Assembly: GCF_002878395.1 (NCBI RefSeq)
Contig: NC_061120.1
Span: 95,176,211 to 95,240,210, forward strand
DNA: 64,000 bases
Direction of reading: 5' to 3'
Source: Capsicum annuum
Taxonomy: Eukaryota > Streptophyta > Magnoliopsida > Solanales > Solanaceae
Positions 11,641 to 24,269 of the stretch are shown in pieces. The notes under the pieces are model-generated. The model was not told the DNA's origin, ran no database searches, and saw only the letters and a program-made list of their open reading frames with translations. The position numbers and the translations under genes are program-made. The first letter of the stretch is position 1. Every line of letters begins with the position of its first letter.

Positions 11641-12849
11641 TGCTCATGATTATGACTCTTGTACTTGTTGACTTAAAATTTGAATTCATGTGATTATTAG
11701 GCTAAGAGTCAATGATGATCCTACGTGGGTTGAGCATGTGCCATGTGTGTGTAAGGCATTGTATATTCTTTGTTTCATATGATATCTTGAACTTTCCTGG
11801 TGTGTGCGCAAAGCGAAATAAAGAGTGTGGGTTTAGAAGATGATATAGGCATTTCTCTGATAGTCATGCTTTATACCTTCTGTTGACCTACCCTTTGTGC
11901 TTAATACTAGTCAACCTCGTTGAGCCTTTATATTTTTCTTTGGAAGCCTCATGTGTAGTTTAATCCCTTCTTTAATAGACTTTAATAAAATCCAAAGCTC
12001 CGAGACACCTTAAATTAAAATTAATTGAATTAGGGGTGTGAAATTAAAGAAAAAAAGTTGAAATTGAAGCGCTAAAGTGATAGTTATTGGTGTTCAAAAG
12101 GATTGTTATGTGTTGTGGGGGGAGTTGAGTAATGAAAAGAATAGAAATTTTTTAAAATTGAATAAGTTATGCACAAAATCCTCCCACCATGGTATATGTA
12201 AATGATCTTAAGAAGATGGGTGGAAAACAAAAGAATGGGGTAAACAAAAATAGTGTAATTTGGTTGCTGGAGATTGGTTTTAACTAAATAATGTAGTGTA
12301 TTAAAGCGCTTAGGGAAGATAGTCACTATTCCAAAATAGTTCCCACCTATCCCTTAGCTTATATTACAACCCAGAAAGACCTATGTGATCCTAAGTTTAA
12401 CATTCTGATATTAGTGGACTACTACACAAAGGCAAGCCTATGGTTTATCTAGTGCAACTTGTGAATTCCTTATGAGAGTAAGGGAAATTTGATTCTTGTA
12501 CCCATTATTATGTTATAAAATGCTTTCATATGAGTGATTATGGTTAACTCCCTTATTGTGAGGGGACATGTTTGATGAATGTGGGAGATTTGTATGATGT
12601 CCTTGATTTAGCATTATGCATAAGTTTTCCCACTTGGTGAGTTAATTCTTGAGGCTAGGATGTTTCAGAGGAGTGCTCATAAGTTTTCAATTGTATATAA
12701 CATGATTAGTGTAGAAACTTGCATTCTGTGTAGTCATTATAGTACTATCTTGAGTGTCTTGCTTGAAGTCAAAGTGTAGAGTATCCTTATCTTACTTATA
12801 GTAAAGAGTTGTTCGAGGACAAACAAGGCTTTAAGTATGGGGTGGTGAT
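11641..12849 (+). mobile_element. B1: 3' UTR of a plus-strand Tat/Athila element
   Basis: The wording ('gtcaacctcgttgagccttta' region near 11900-11930; 'gttcgaggacaaacaaggct' near 12812) is typical of Athila/Tat 3' UTRs read on the plus strand. It ends in a purine-rich tract, AAGTATGGGGTGGTGA (about 12834-12849), which I take as the polypurine tract. No coding remnant is seen. A1 is inserted in or next to this UTR, so the coding part of B1 is not in the window. Confidence 0.72.
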
Positions 12850-14522
12850 GTTGGGTGTATTTATGCAGTCTAGTGTTACTATTCTAGCTTGTCTAGTCCT
12901 ATTTTAAGGATAATTCATTTTCTTTATGTTTAATGATGATTTGAATAAGCATATAAGTGTTAAATATGTGATTACAATGGTTAAAAAAGTTTTCAAACAA
13001 GTTTAAGTTTAACCTGATCAGTTAGAGTTCAATCGAGAAAACTAGTTTTACTAGCTTGCTATATGTGTGTGTCTAGTTGGTTTTGTTGGATTCTAGAGCA
13101 TTAAATGAATTTCTATGGGTCTTATTTTGTAATTATATATGGAACATCTTGTTATAATGTGCAGTGGTCAATTGGATCAAGTTTAGAGCCAAAACAAAAA
13201 GTTAAAGTGCAACATGAGCAAACTAGTCTTAGCTCATGTTTTGAGTTCATCGTTCTTGATATTGTGTTGTTTTGATCTCTAACCCATGGTACAAATTGAT
13301 GTAGGATATTTTGTGAGATGATTATGATGATATATGGATGATTTAAAGGTTGTAAATCCATTGGAAACACACCAATAAAGCTTGGATAAAGAAAGGATGT
13401 TGGAGCACTTAGCCAAAAACTTGGATGCTACTTCCAGTGAGGTATCGCGAAAGGGGTGCGCTGCGACCCCTAATTCACTCAAGAAGCTAGTGTGGCATGA
13501 TGCCTACTTGAATTGACCAGATAGTGAGATATGACCCTTGCTCAAGTTGACAGCTAGTGCGGCGCGACCCTATTCCAAACACAGCCAAGACATAGTTTCC
13601 TACTCTCACACAGCTTGGACTTTGGTTACTATAAATGCAATGCATTATACATGTTATTACTTACTTTTGAATATCTTTAGAGATTAAGGAGGCTTCTTAA
13701 ACTCATCGTTTAGGTTTTTTTATTCTTTATTTAACTTTTTAACAGATCATAACATGTATTCAATTAATTTGATTACGGTTATATCGATTAGTGGCTAAGA
13801 ACTCCCTTTCCGGGGTTAAAGCCAAGAACATGAAGACTATTATTTTGAATTGATTTCATTAAATTATCTATCATATTTGGTTGCTATTTTATATATTTTT
13901 TTTAACTATTTTGAGGATTGATCACCCTTAGAATATATATATTGTCAAACTTTTTATCTCGGGAGAGAGAGAATAGGAAGATAGAACGTGGGAATAAACA
14001 AAGTAAGGTTCGTAGTCTATTTTGAAATAAGGAATGTGAATTAGTGTTTAGGACAGGGATGTACCTAGAAGCCTTACTTGATTCAAACATAGGATGATTG
14101 CTTAAAGAACTAAATTGGATTATTACATCCCCACTAAATTATGAAATTGTAATGTCCAAGTTAGGTAAATATTTAGAGGTCGGGAGGCCATGGTCATACA
14201 ATTAACCCTACGAATCAACAACAAAGATTAGCAATTTAATGAATGAATTTCAATAACATAGTATGATTGTTCGAAGTTCTTTAACCTTGGGCATTACTCC
14301 ATTGATTGTCTCAGGTCTTTTACTTTACGCTCTATTTACTTTACATTTAGTTATAACTTTAAAACTCTCTTATGGTTACTCTTGCATCAATTGAATCTGC
14401 ATTAAGAACTAAAATTGAATAATTGTAAGAAAAAGTCCCTATGGGATCGATATTCATGTTTCTTAAAGGCCACTATATTACTTGATAGACCACGTACACT
14501 TGCATGTGTGATTGGGCGCTGT
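12850..14522 (+). repeat. B1 LTR
   Basis: Starts TGTTGGGTGTATTTATGC after the polypurine tract and ends near 'gggcgctgtca' at 14522. The near-terminal words ('tccctatgggatcgatattc', 'accacgtacacttgcatgtg') are common at the 3' ends of Athila/Tat LTRs. It abuts, tail to tail, the minus-strand gag of S. The second half recurs at 29649-30322. Confidence 0.75.
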
Positions 14523-14529
14523 CATGTTA

Positions 14530-15917
14530 TTGGCATCAATAGATTCCACCCCTTTTAGCAACTTAGTCATCATATCCCATGGAAAAATTCCTTGAATTAT
14601 TAGCAGTATTATTACAACTATCAAGTGGTACGTACAACTCACTTCTATCGCCCTTGTTCTTCTAATTGCATTGCTCGTGATCTTTGTAACTAGCTTTGTC
14701 ATAGTAATTATCCCTTTGATAGTTTCGACCTTAGTTTTCTTGGTCATTGACCCGAAAACCCCCTGGTTATTCAAATAGTTAGATTATTCCACTGAATTAG
14801 ACTCCACTACTCAACCATGTAAACCAACTTCCTTGACATTCTCAACACCATCGGTTAACAAGTGCTTTGTTATCAAATATATTTGAGTTTTCAAATGTTT
14901 CATATCTTCATCTTGCTCTTCTTCTCTATGGTATTGATCGAACGACATACCCATTATATATGTAATTCTTGCTATCTCAGACTATTTATTATGTCAAGAT
15001 TTACTAGTTTGATCAGTCTGTCAAGTATCACAATCATATCTCTGAAAGTGTGTGCCATAAAATCACCTCCAGCTACATTGTCAACCGTTTGTCTTTATGT
15101 TTGAGTTCAATGACCCATAGAATATTTGCATCAAGTGATCATTAGTTATCTTGTGATTAGGAAATTGAGTCAACTTCTTGTTGAACCTAATCCATGTCTC
15201 AGGTAATCCTTCATTCGATAGCTTTCTGAAGTTACTTATCACATCCCTTAACTATAACACTTGGAAGGCAAAAAGAACCTTTCTAAGAAAGCTCCTTTTA
15301 ATTGCCTTCTATTTTTTATAAAATTAGGTGCCAGCAGTCAGCCACAGAATTGTCTCCACAAATAGAGACAACAGAAATAACATCAACCAAATTGCATTCT
15401 AACTAACTCCTGGATAATCAAAGGAATTTCATATGATAATGAATTTTACTAAGTGCATGATTGGATAATCATTAGGCAGCCCACTAATCAAACCCTTCAA
15501 ATTAAATAATTAAATCATCGTTCTAGTGAAATTAAACTTTGTCCTAGGATCCAGGGAAGGTATTACAATTGCTCCAGTAGCACCAAACCCATTAAAATTA
15601 GCATCAGCATCATCTAAGGCAAAATTGTCTGCAAGTTAGCAGTGTCATCTGCCTCGTGCTTGGTGATTTTGATTACCTGGAGCAATATTATCAACACGTT
15701 GTCCATTCATTGGATCGACCAATTCATCGTCACTCATATCTTCATTGTTATTGCTTTTCATATGACTAGGTATATTTGTATTAATTGATTCATTTGTGCA
15801 TTGACAAGTGCAACCATTCTTTTTGCATCTTATTGTGTATCTATTTTTATCCTTAATGCTATTTAGTTCAAGGTCATAAGGCAATAGTGGTTCACCCAAA
15901 CGATGAGTACTCTGCAT
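14530..15917 (-). pseudogene. gag: S element gag, Athila type, copy 1
   Basis: Minus-strand gag of an Athila-like element. The N-terminus (15917, MQSTHRLGEPLLPYDLE) has the 'R-x-x-PLLPxDxE' character of Athila Gag starts, followed by a short Cys-rich insert (CKKNGCTCQC) and DDELVDPMNGQRV. The C-terminal part near 14540-14760 recalls the Athila 'NYQRDNYYDK' linker and the 'LLKGVESIDAN' segment; these lie in different frames, so there are several shifts and stops between. The gag is cut at about 14525 by the B1 LTR. The sister copy at 30330-31694 shows the same cut, so the B1 junction is older than the tandem duplication. Confidence 0.8.
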
Positions 15918-16042
15918 GCACGAGTGTGAACCTATAATTAAAAAATAATAAATAAAAGTAAAATTAGAAAATGTGACTAAAAGTCAAATAAAACTCATAC
16001 ACTTGATTAACAATTATATTTCCTGGCAATAATGGAAAAATT

Positions 16043-17321
16043 TGAAATGCCCAAACTACAACTTCCTTTAAGGAAGCATAAGTTCTCGTTGTCAAATATA
16101 GAACCCAACAAAGGTTAGAGTCGAATACTATATGAAATAAGGTGATAAGTAAGCTTTATGTATTTTAAATGTCAGGAATTTCCATGAAATGTGGGGTTTG
16201 TATTGCACGTTTGTTGAATATTTTCACTTATATCAAGTTATGACGGTTAAATTTGCTATGTTTAAATCAATTGAGAGAAGACAAACTATGATTGTGTTCA
16301 CCTTGTCTTCCCATCACTTCAGGATTAAGTAAAATATAAATTTATATCAACACATGTAATTATAAAGAAATCGATTCCAAATATTCATCCAAGTGTTTTT
16401 CAACCTAAATAGATGCTTTTCACCTGAATTCTTTCGAACTTAAAGTGATGTAATTATAACTCGATTTAAGCCTCAAGAAATTAATCTCTTCAAAGTATTA
16501 ATCTTCATATGAAGGTTAGAAACTCTGAATTCTTATTACCAATTCCTTATCTTGTTGTTAACCTCTTTGTTCAAGTAAGTTAAACTTAGGAATAATTCCA
16601 ATGTTGCAACCATTAGAAATCTGTTAAACTGAAGGAATTAGCAATACAACTACAAGATTAAACCTCATTAACCAATACATTAACTCTAAAATTGATTTTC
16701 CACCAAGAATTCCCCAATCCTAGTTATATGTATTTTAGCTGCTCAAGATAATAAAAGAGATGAAAGAAGTATATTTCATAATGTTAATAGAAAACTTGAC
16801 AAAGGAGAAATTCAAAATTCCAATCTATGACAAGAATCTAGAAGTTTTGTATTTCACCCTATGAATATCAATTCTCCAGAGAAATAAGCAGTACAAAAAT
16901 ATTCAAAGTATGGAAAATGTCTATTCTAAATCCTAAACTAGGTATTAATTAACCCTAAAGATGTGGACATTTAAAATTTGAATTTTGGCTTTCGATTCCA
17001 CTTTGACGGGTAGTCTGGAAATTTGGTAGAAGGGTGATGATTCACTAATTGAACCGTCACTTGGTGCCACTCTAAGCGCATATTTTTAAGATACGACAAA
17101 TAGGTTGATAGTTTTACAAGATCCTAGCAGTTCGTAGAGTGAACTGTCACTTTACTTATTCAATCATTCTATTTAAGACCTAACAGATGGGATGACTATT
17201 TGTCGAGGCCCCGATATCCCATCAACTAAGACGTCACCCATCTTTTGTTTTCTATTCATTCTGCTTAGGCATGACAGGTGGTATGTTTCCTCATTCGAGA
17301 ACTAACAATGGTGCCAAAATT
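16043..17321 (-). repeat. S LTR unit a, copy 1
   Basis: 1,279-bp LTR-like unit ending next to a degraded PBS (16021-16040, 'tcctggcaataatgg') before S gag. It holds an iterated word block at about 16995-17250 ('gaaccgtcacttggtgccac' and variants). The next unit follows head to tail. Confidence 0.8.
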
Positions 17322-18606
17322 TGATGCACCCAAACTACAGCTCCCTTAAGGAAGCATAAGCGATTGTTGTCAAATATAGAATTTAATAGAGATTGGGGTT
17401 GAATCCCATGGGGAATAAGGTTATAACTAAGTTTGTGTAGTTTAAATGATGATTATTCGACAACTTTCATGAAATAGGTATTGAATGTTTGTTGAATATT
17501 TTCACTTATGTTAAGTAATTATGGTTAAAGTTGCAATGTCTACATCAATGAAAAGAAGAAAAACTAGGAATGTGTTCATCTTGTCTTTCAATCACTTTAA
17601 GTTAAGTAAAATCTGAACTTGCATCAAAGTATACAATTATAAAGCAATCGATTACAAATATTCATTCAAGTGTTTTCCAACCTTAATAGGTGGTTTTCAC
17701 TTTAATTCTTTCGGACTTAAAGAGATGGTATTATAACTTGACTTAAGCCTCAAGAGATTAATCTCATCAAATCAGTAATCTTAAGCCCGAGGATAGAAAC
17801 TCCAAATTATTGTTACTAATTCATCATATTGTTGTTAACCTCTTTGTTTAAGTAAGTTAATCATAGGGATTGTTCTGATATTTGCAACCATTAAAAATAT
17901 GTTAAACTGAAGGAATTAGAAATATAAATACAAGATTAATCTAGATTCACCAATACATTAACTCTAAAATTGATGTTCCATCAAGGATTCCACAACCCTA
18001 GTTATAGGGCTTTTAGCCACTCATGGTAATAAAAGAAATGAAAGAAGTATATTTCATATTGTAAAGAGAAAAACTTACAAAGAAAAAATTCAAAATTCCA
18101 ATCTATGATAAGAACCAAGAAGTTGTGTTGTTTACCCTATGAATATCGATTCTCCAGAGAAATAAGAGTTACAAAACTATTCAAGGTATGGAAGATGCCT
18201 ATTCTAAAATCTAGACTAGGTATTTATAGGCTTCAAAGATGTGAAAATTTAAAATCTAAATCTAGGCTGCCAATTCCACTTTAATGGGTCGTCTAGAGGT
18301 TCATCGGAATGGTGATGGTTTGTCGGTTGAACCATCACTTGGTGCCACAGAAGAATATATTTTGTTTAAGGTGTGATGGATGGGGTGACAGTTCATTGAG
18401 ATCCTAGTTGTCCATCAGGTAAGCTGTCACTTGACTTCACTTATTCGATTATTCTATTTATGACCTAATAGATGGGATGACGGATCCTCGAGGCCCCTAT
18501 GACCCATTAGCTTAGTCGTCACCCAACTTTGATTTCCCAATCATTATACTTAGGTACGACAAGTAGTATGGTCGCTCGTCGGAGATCTGACAATGGTGCC
18601 ATTATT
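17322..18606 (-). repeat. S LTR unit b, copy 1
   Basis: 1,285 bp, aligned with unit a over its whole length. The boundary is a PBS-like 'ggtgccaaaatttgatg' at 17311-17327. Word block at about 18275-18530. It is another LTR of the same family joined directly to unit a with about 13 bases between, an LTR-LTR tandem. Confidence 0.8.
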
Positions 18607-18831
18607 TGATACGCCCAACTACAACCCCACTTTTAGAAAGCGTAAGTGGTAATTGTTAAATATAAAATACAAAAGAGATTGGGATCGAATCCTATAGGGA
18701 ATAAGGTGATAACTAAGAAATGTGTGCTCAAAATTTAAGCACAAATAGTGCATAGATAGGGTCCAAAATTATCCCCTAAGGTCTAAGGATATAAATACCT
18801 AATTTCTAAAAATTTACAATAAAATGGGATG

Positions 18832-18944
18832 CCTGAGCAGAGGGTCTATCGAAAATAGCCTCTCTACTTCTTCAAAGGTAGTGGTATGGACTGTGTATAT
18901 TTTACCCTCCCCAGACCTTAGTTTGTGGGAATACACTGGGTCTC

Positions 18945-18990
<46 letters not shown>

Positions 18991-18999
18991 ACAACAAAC
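18832..18999 (+). mobile_element. Solanaceae-type SINE, 5' truncated, with TTG tail
   Basis: The body contains 'agcctctctacttcttc', 'ggtatggactgtgtatattt' and 'accctccccagacctta', then 'gggaatacactgggtct' and a (TTG)n tail. This is the 3' body of the TS/SolS/Au type of tRNA-derived SINE; I cannot choose among the subfamilies. Perfect 7-bp target duplications TGGGATG flank it (18825-18831 and 19000-19006). The sister locus at 34307-34313 has a single TGGGATG and no insertion, which proves the insertion boundaries. The tRNA-like 5' head is missing or diverged. Confidence 0.88.
18945..18990 (+). repeat. (TTG)n tail of the SINE
   Basis: About fifteen TTG units. The open frame across it encodes a valine run and is not a gene. 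Confidence 0.95.
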
Positions 19000-19391
19000 T
19001 GGGATGGAAATTGATGAAAAAGATAATGGAAAATAACCAAAGAGTGTTAGTTAACTTACCTTAGATTCAATGGATGATTCTCCACTCTTTCTCTCTCTTC
19101 AAGCTCCCAAAATGGTGGGAAAATAGTGGAGAAAATATTGTAAAATTTGATGAAGATAGTGGATTCAACAATCCCCATGTGCCGCTAAAGAAGTCACTTG
19201 TCCGCTTAAGTGGCTACCGCTTAAGCGACATAAGTCTGCTAAAGTAGTCATGCCATGAGATGCATGCATCACGTAAGTGATCTATTGACAGCTAAAGTGA
19301 TGTCCGCTTAAGCATTCCTTGAGTTCTAAAGAAGCACAAGTCGCTAGCAATCAAACCAAACATCAGGCACCAGATTTTGGCTAATTTCAAA

Positions 19392-20907
19392 ATCTTTCTC
19401 AATTTTCAAGGGAGTTTGGCAAGTCCCCTCTTACCAACCTCTCTATCATCAATTTGTTTTGTGGCTATTTTAGCTATCTTTTTCTTTACTTCTTCGTCTT
19501 GACTTTGAGATAACTTTTTCTCTGCCTTCGTACTACTTGGACATATTGCCAAGACTTGGTCATTGCTTTTCAAATTGGTAATTTTATCACTAGAGGGACC
19601 GCTTCTAGTCTTTTCATCCAGTCGTCCAAAGATTTGTCCAATTTGGGTCTCAAAATTCTTAATAGAAGCGAAGTGAGACACCATGGTTTTGGAGAGTTGA
19701 GATAAATACCCTTTCAATTCATAGACTATTTTATTTGTACCTTCTACTCTATTCAAGATTCTTTCTAGCACAGCTTCGGTCCTAAACTTTTTTGGATCAA
19801 TTGGAATTGACTCTTTGTTATAAACTCGGTCATGGTGGGGCATAAAATAGGAATAAACATGTTTACGGTCACCGCAAAATTGACCACTATCTTGATCATC
19901 TAACCAGGATTTTTACCTCGTCATTGATTGGTCGTGTAAAAACCCTTCGAATGGTTTGGAAAATATTTGATCACTTCATCAAAATGTTTAGCTTCCTCAC
20001 CATAGGCCCTAAACGCTGTGACATTTTCAATTTCCGCATGTGCACCTATAACATATTTGGTTAGGAACTCAATTTGGGTTAAAATATTTGCCATAGTCTC
20101 CTCTTGTTCCTCTTCCTGCTTCCTTTGTTCTATATTGACCATGGGTGTAGAGGGAGAGATATTCAAGACTTCGGTGTCGTGGGTATGCCATTCCCAATTT
20201 TGTTTAGTCACCACTCTCAACAATTTTGTAGTCGCATGGAAGTGCAAGTTTAAGAGAGAACCTTCTGCCGCTTTGTTCACCGTAGAGTGGTTCCAAGTGT
20301 CTAGCGCCTAGTAGAACATTTGAAGAAGTATCTTCCCTAGAACCTCATGGTTTGGCCATTTGGCTAACTTTCTATTAAACCTCTCCCACACTTCATGAAG
20401 TGGTCCCCCACTCATTTGTATAAAGTTGATATCTCTTCTCTTGCATGGTACACCATAGGGGAAAGGGAGTATTGACCCAAACATATCTTTGTAAGCTCGT
20501 TCCACAAAGTGATTGAAGCCGTAGGGAGTGAACGGTACCACAACAATGCTTTGCCTATTAGTGAAAATGGGAAAAAATGGAGCTTAAAAGATTTTTTAAT
20601 GGTGTATAAAAAGTTGAATGGCTCACACACCTCCAATAAATTCTTTACGTAAACATAGGGTCCTTATATGCTTGACCCCCATACAACACCTTAATTTTCA
20701 ATAAATGAGGCATAATGCTCATCACGTGGAGGGTATCGCTCTCATGAGGTAGGACACGGGTTGCTCCCATTTGGCCCGCTCACTTTGGTTAGATCTCTCC
20801 ATCAAGAAGTCCCAAAACACGTTTGGGTTACCTGTAAGAAGTCCAAAAACAACAAATACAATAAAACACACAACCCCGGATATACCCAAGTAAGAAACAC
20901 ACTGCAC
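19392..20907 (-). pseudogene. gag: A2 gag, Athila type, broken
   Basis: Second-copy counterpart of A1 gag, same order on the minus strand. N-terminal segment near 20722-20907; capsid domain with FLYTIKKSFKLHFFPFSLIG and ASITLWNELTKICLGQYS (20412-20640); linker QRKQEEEQEETMANILTQIE (20040-20150). The C-terminal region VLERILNRVEGTNKIV, QIGQIFGRLDEKTRSGPSS and a Lys/Glu-rich tail end at a stop near 19406. The C-terminal 145 codons (19406-19843) are open, the best preserved part. Stops or shifts occur near 20305, 20640 and 20715. The gag ends exactly at the duplication junction near 19392. Confidence 0.88.
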
Positions 20908-20924
20908 AAGTGAAATCTATATTT

Positions 20925-20943
20925 CACTCCCCGAAAATAGTGC
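20925..20943 (-). other. A2 primer binding site, mutated
   Basis: Position-matched to the A1 PBS but changed in the middle (plus strand 'cactccccgaaaatagtgc'). Confidence 0.7.
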
Positions 20944-22203
20944 TATTTTGATAATGCTCAACTCACTCCCATGATTGAGGGGTTAGGTGGTCGTAGTCAA
21001 ACAACCTAACTAGAGTTGGGGTGGAATCCATAAGGAGTGAATTATAGGCTTCAAACTTTATGGGTGTCCTACTTAATATGAGTTTACAAGGAATGATAAT
21101 AAACAAGACATGTAAAATAAAATGAGGGGGGACTTTGATTTGGAGATAGCTTCTGAACTAACAAAGTGCAGATATAACACTTTTGATTTAAGATTAAGAA
21201 TAGAGAGGGTCTTAGGATTATGTCTACTTAAAGATAAAGTATGTAGGTTAATGATGGTTTAGCATGATTCTTAGTTGTTATTCAAAGAATATGCTAGGTC
21301 GAAAGTCATTGTAGCCAATCTTTTAATAAAACCACAATGATTTCACCCATTGGCTATTTCGAGCACCTAACAAGTGTACAATTCGTAATCACCCAAAACC
21401 TCAATCAAGCATCCCTATTTCTAGGATGCTGCTCTTGACATGGCTTACACTCTAATCAAACTTATTTCTAAGTTAAAAAACAAAGGAAACCATGGACATA
21501 ATTGTCCACCATCACTTTGTCCCCCTATAACCCTATTTCAAGGAAGTTATGGGTTACCTCAAGTTTACCTTAGTCCCTCTTTCAATGATGACAAAGGGTT
21601 TCTAGAGTTTGGGGTTTTCACCCGTCAAACCCATTTGGAGATTTAGGGTTTTCACACATCAAATTCCAACTAATTAGCTCCAACAATCATATAATCCCAA
21701 CTCAACAACTAAAAATCATGCAAACACAACAACACCCACACACAATTACACTTTAGTTCAACATAATCCCAAGACTAAATTACTTAGCTACTCATGAAGA
21801 AAGTAAAGAGAAATTGTAATACCCCACATTTTGGACTAGAATGAAAATCCATCATTCCTATGCATGGATGTTTCAAAAGCCTCAAATCCTATATAAATTT
21901 AGTGTGTTAATCAATTATGTAGTGTAAGAATCTATTTGAGCATGAATTTAGATCATAGAGGTCCCCTAACACAATTATAAGTTGAAAGCTTTCCTATCAT
22001 TCAAGTTTAGTGAGCATCAAAACTTGGGTCAACTTCAATCGACCATAACTTATTGTATATGATGAACTGGGTATTTTACTATTTATCAAATGAAATCTCT
22101 TTGGATTATTATTCTAATGATACCAATTTTACCTAAATTCGATATCGGAGAAAAGAGTTATGCCTATTTTACTCCAGTATGTTAGGCTGGAAACAGCATG
22201 ATG

Positions 22204-22449
22204 ACATTCATGATAGCTTATCACATTTGTGATGCCCTATCACGAAGGTCGTCAGCCTTAGGCAGAAACCAACTCCTAAGTAATAACATTCATGATAGCT
22301 TATCACATTTGTGACGCCCTATCATGAAGGTTGTCAGCCTTAGGCAGAAACCAACTCTTAAGTGATGACATTCATGATAGCTTATCATAATTGTGATGCC
22401 TTATCACGAAGGTCGTCAGCTATAATTTTTCAGTAACTGGGAAATTATT
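22204..22449 (+). repeat. 82-bp tandem repeat, three units, N1 5' LTR
   Basis: Units start at 22204, 22286 and 22368. Each contains an inverted arrangement, TCATGATAG ... CTATCATGA, with an inner TCACA/TGTGA pair; unit 2 is a perfect 9-bp outer stem. It sits just upstream of the putative TATA box. Confidence 0.92.
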
Positions 22450-23183
22450 TCATAAGGGTATTTTGGTCTTTTCCTTCACCTTCCACGACTTATAACCCTA
22501 AAGAGGTGTAATTTTTCCCATTTTTCTTTAGTTAAGCATCTTAAAAACCCTCTCTTACACTCTCGACCACAAGATTAGGGTTTTCATCAAACTCATCTCT
22601 CAAAAGCAAGATTAAAGCCTTTTTTCAAGATAATCAAGAATTAAGTTTCTCAATCCAATAACTCTCCAGCAAATCATCAAGGTTTCTTTTCTAAGGTATA
22701 CGTGTATTCATTCATGGACTCCTTTCGTCCATGAAGTTCAATAATCCTTTTCTAAAACTATACATTATGGTTTTCATGTTATGAATGGATTATTGATCAC
22801 GTTTATGTGTTGAATGATGCCAAGATAGAATCTTTATGTGTTATTATAAATCTATGACATCATATGAGTTAAAAATATGTAAGTTTGATTATTTATGATG
22901 GGTAATTATATGATTTCACCTATGCCTAAGTTGTGCATGTAAGGTGTTTGATAAAATATCTAAGAGACTAGAAATCATGCATTATAGCTAAATTGTAACT
23001 AAGGGAAGGATTCATGATAGGCCTCTATGATTTAATGTCATCCATGTTGATAATGTGTCTTGTGAACACTGTTGGATTACTCATGAACTAGTCTTATGAA
23101 ATGATGGCCTTTCATGTTCATGTTTCTGCATTTTATGTATAATATGTAGTATACAGGTACAGAAATTAGTCATGGGTTAGCTT

Positions 23184-23201
23184 GTGGTCCTTCGGGGTCA
23201 T
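23184..23201 (+). other. Conserved U5 hairpin with UUCG loop
   Basis: GTGGTCC-TTCG-GGGTCAT: a 7-bp stem using three G-U pairs, capped by a C(UUCG)G tetraloop. It lies about 45 bases before the LTR end. Related hairpins occur at 27859-27876, 29587-29604 and, on the minus strand, 50478-50495. Confidence 0.6.
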
Positions 23202-23248
23202 GAGCACCGTGTAGCATTTCGGTTTAGAAAATTGGGGTGTTACAAACT

Positions 23249-23260
23249 TGGTATCAGAGC
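23249..23260 (+). other. N1 primer binding site, initiator-Met type
   Basis: TGGTATCAGAGC four bases after the 5' LTR, a perfect match to the usual gypsy PBS. Confidence 0.95.
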
Positions 23261-24256
23261 CTAAGGTTTAATAGAGTCCTAGGAAGTTTGAAAGACAAAT
23301 CTAGTAGAGTCTTGTACATGTGTGTGTTGTGAACCACACCTATGTGCAGGAGGCTATGAGATATTTTAGGAACAGTTTTCCTTCTTTCAATATTCATGTC
23401 GTTCCAGTGAGCAGTCAGATTTGTATAACTTATTTTCTCATCCTTGCATCTATTCATGCTATCCAAAATCTCAGAGAATGTTGCGATTTCAAGTTAGAAC
23501 GTCCTAGTAGTTACAAGTTCAGTCCATCTCATGTATTAGTTTCAGACCCCCAAAGTTTAGTTGTAATCTAGTTCGTAGATGCCCTGTGCATCACCCAGTA
23601 TCTCCGTAAGGTAAGAATTCTTAGAGGGACATAGAATCCCAAGTGGGAGATACCCTACCTTCTCTTAACTCTCTCATATCTTAGATCTTTCAGTTTTTCC
23701 TTACATATCAAATTTAGTCTAGAATAGAGGGTACTCATAAGTTGATCCTCAACTTAGACCTCAGTTGTAAGTCAAGTATTCAGAGGTTCAGTTCAATTCA
23801 TGATGTTTAGTCCATATGTCACGTAGCAGAATCAGTCATGTTCTCATGTTTCAATTCAATCTTAGTGCCTTTACCATTACATGTCCAGTCGCATGTTCAT
23901 GACTCAGTTCAGTTATGTATTTCCGCATTCGATATGTGTGATCATTTTACCAGTACTTTCAATCATGCATTCACGTATCATGTTAGTTATATAATCATGC
24001 ATTAGATACGCATGGATTCAACTTATCAGTTTAGCATCAAATATGCATTCTCAGTTTAAGAAACTCAGTTTATCGGAACACTCAGTCCTACATTCATAAA
24101 TCAGCTACCCATGCATCAGATATGCATATACAGTATGATATGCTCAGTTTTCAATCATGTCAGCCATGAAATCATGATCAATCATTCATGCTATATATTC
24201 GTGTAATTTGTCTTTTTTCTCATCTCATCCAGTATCATTCGAGGATGAGTGTTCCC
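23261..24256 (+). other. N1 internal region, non-coding
   Basis: The first 120 bases look like a gypsy leader ('gagtcttgtacatgtgtgtg', 'gcaggaggctatgaga'); the last 40 look like the sequence after integrase ('cattcgaggatgagtgttcc'). Between them no gag or pol domain is visible; open frames stay at or below 83 codons. The stretch 23750-24200 is rich in 'catgcat' and 'tcagtt' words resembling LTR sequence. Confidence 0.8.
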
Positions 24257-24269
24257 AAGGGGAAGATAT
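24257..24269 (+). other. N1 polypurine tract
   Basis: AAGGGGAAGATAT directly before the 3' LTR start at 24270. Confidence 0.9.

Larger units (their letters stand above)
18607..19391 (-). repeat. S LTR unit c, partial and diverged, copy 1
   Basis: Starts like units a and b ('acgcccaactacaacccc') but diverges after about 150 bases. It carries its own word block at 19180-19315 built on GCTTAAGCG and CGCTAAAG. Interrupted by the SINE at 18832-18999. It ends at the tandem-duplication junction near 19391. Confidence 0.72.
21815..23244 (+). repeat. N1 5' LTR, 1,430 bp, deleted relative to 3' LTR
   Basis: Ends GGGTGTTACA at 23244. Compared with the 3' LTR it lacks about 2.2 kb: after 'gaactagtcttatg' (23098) it jumps to 'atggcctttcatg'. 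Contains the 82-bp triplicate (22204-22449), a promoter-like 'cttataaccctaaag' near 22490 and the U5 hairpin (23184-23201). Confidence 0.92.

Noticed and set aside
18824..19036. 70-codon frame with a long valine run
   Set aside because: It is the SINE body and its (TTG)n tail read in frame.
22204..22449. CRISPR-like regular repeats
   Set aside because: Units of 82 bp have no unique spacers; the same triplicate occurs in both LTRs of one element in a plant genome.
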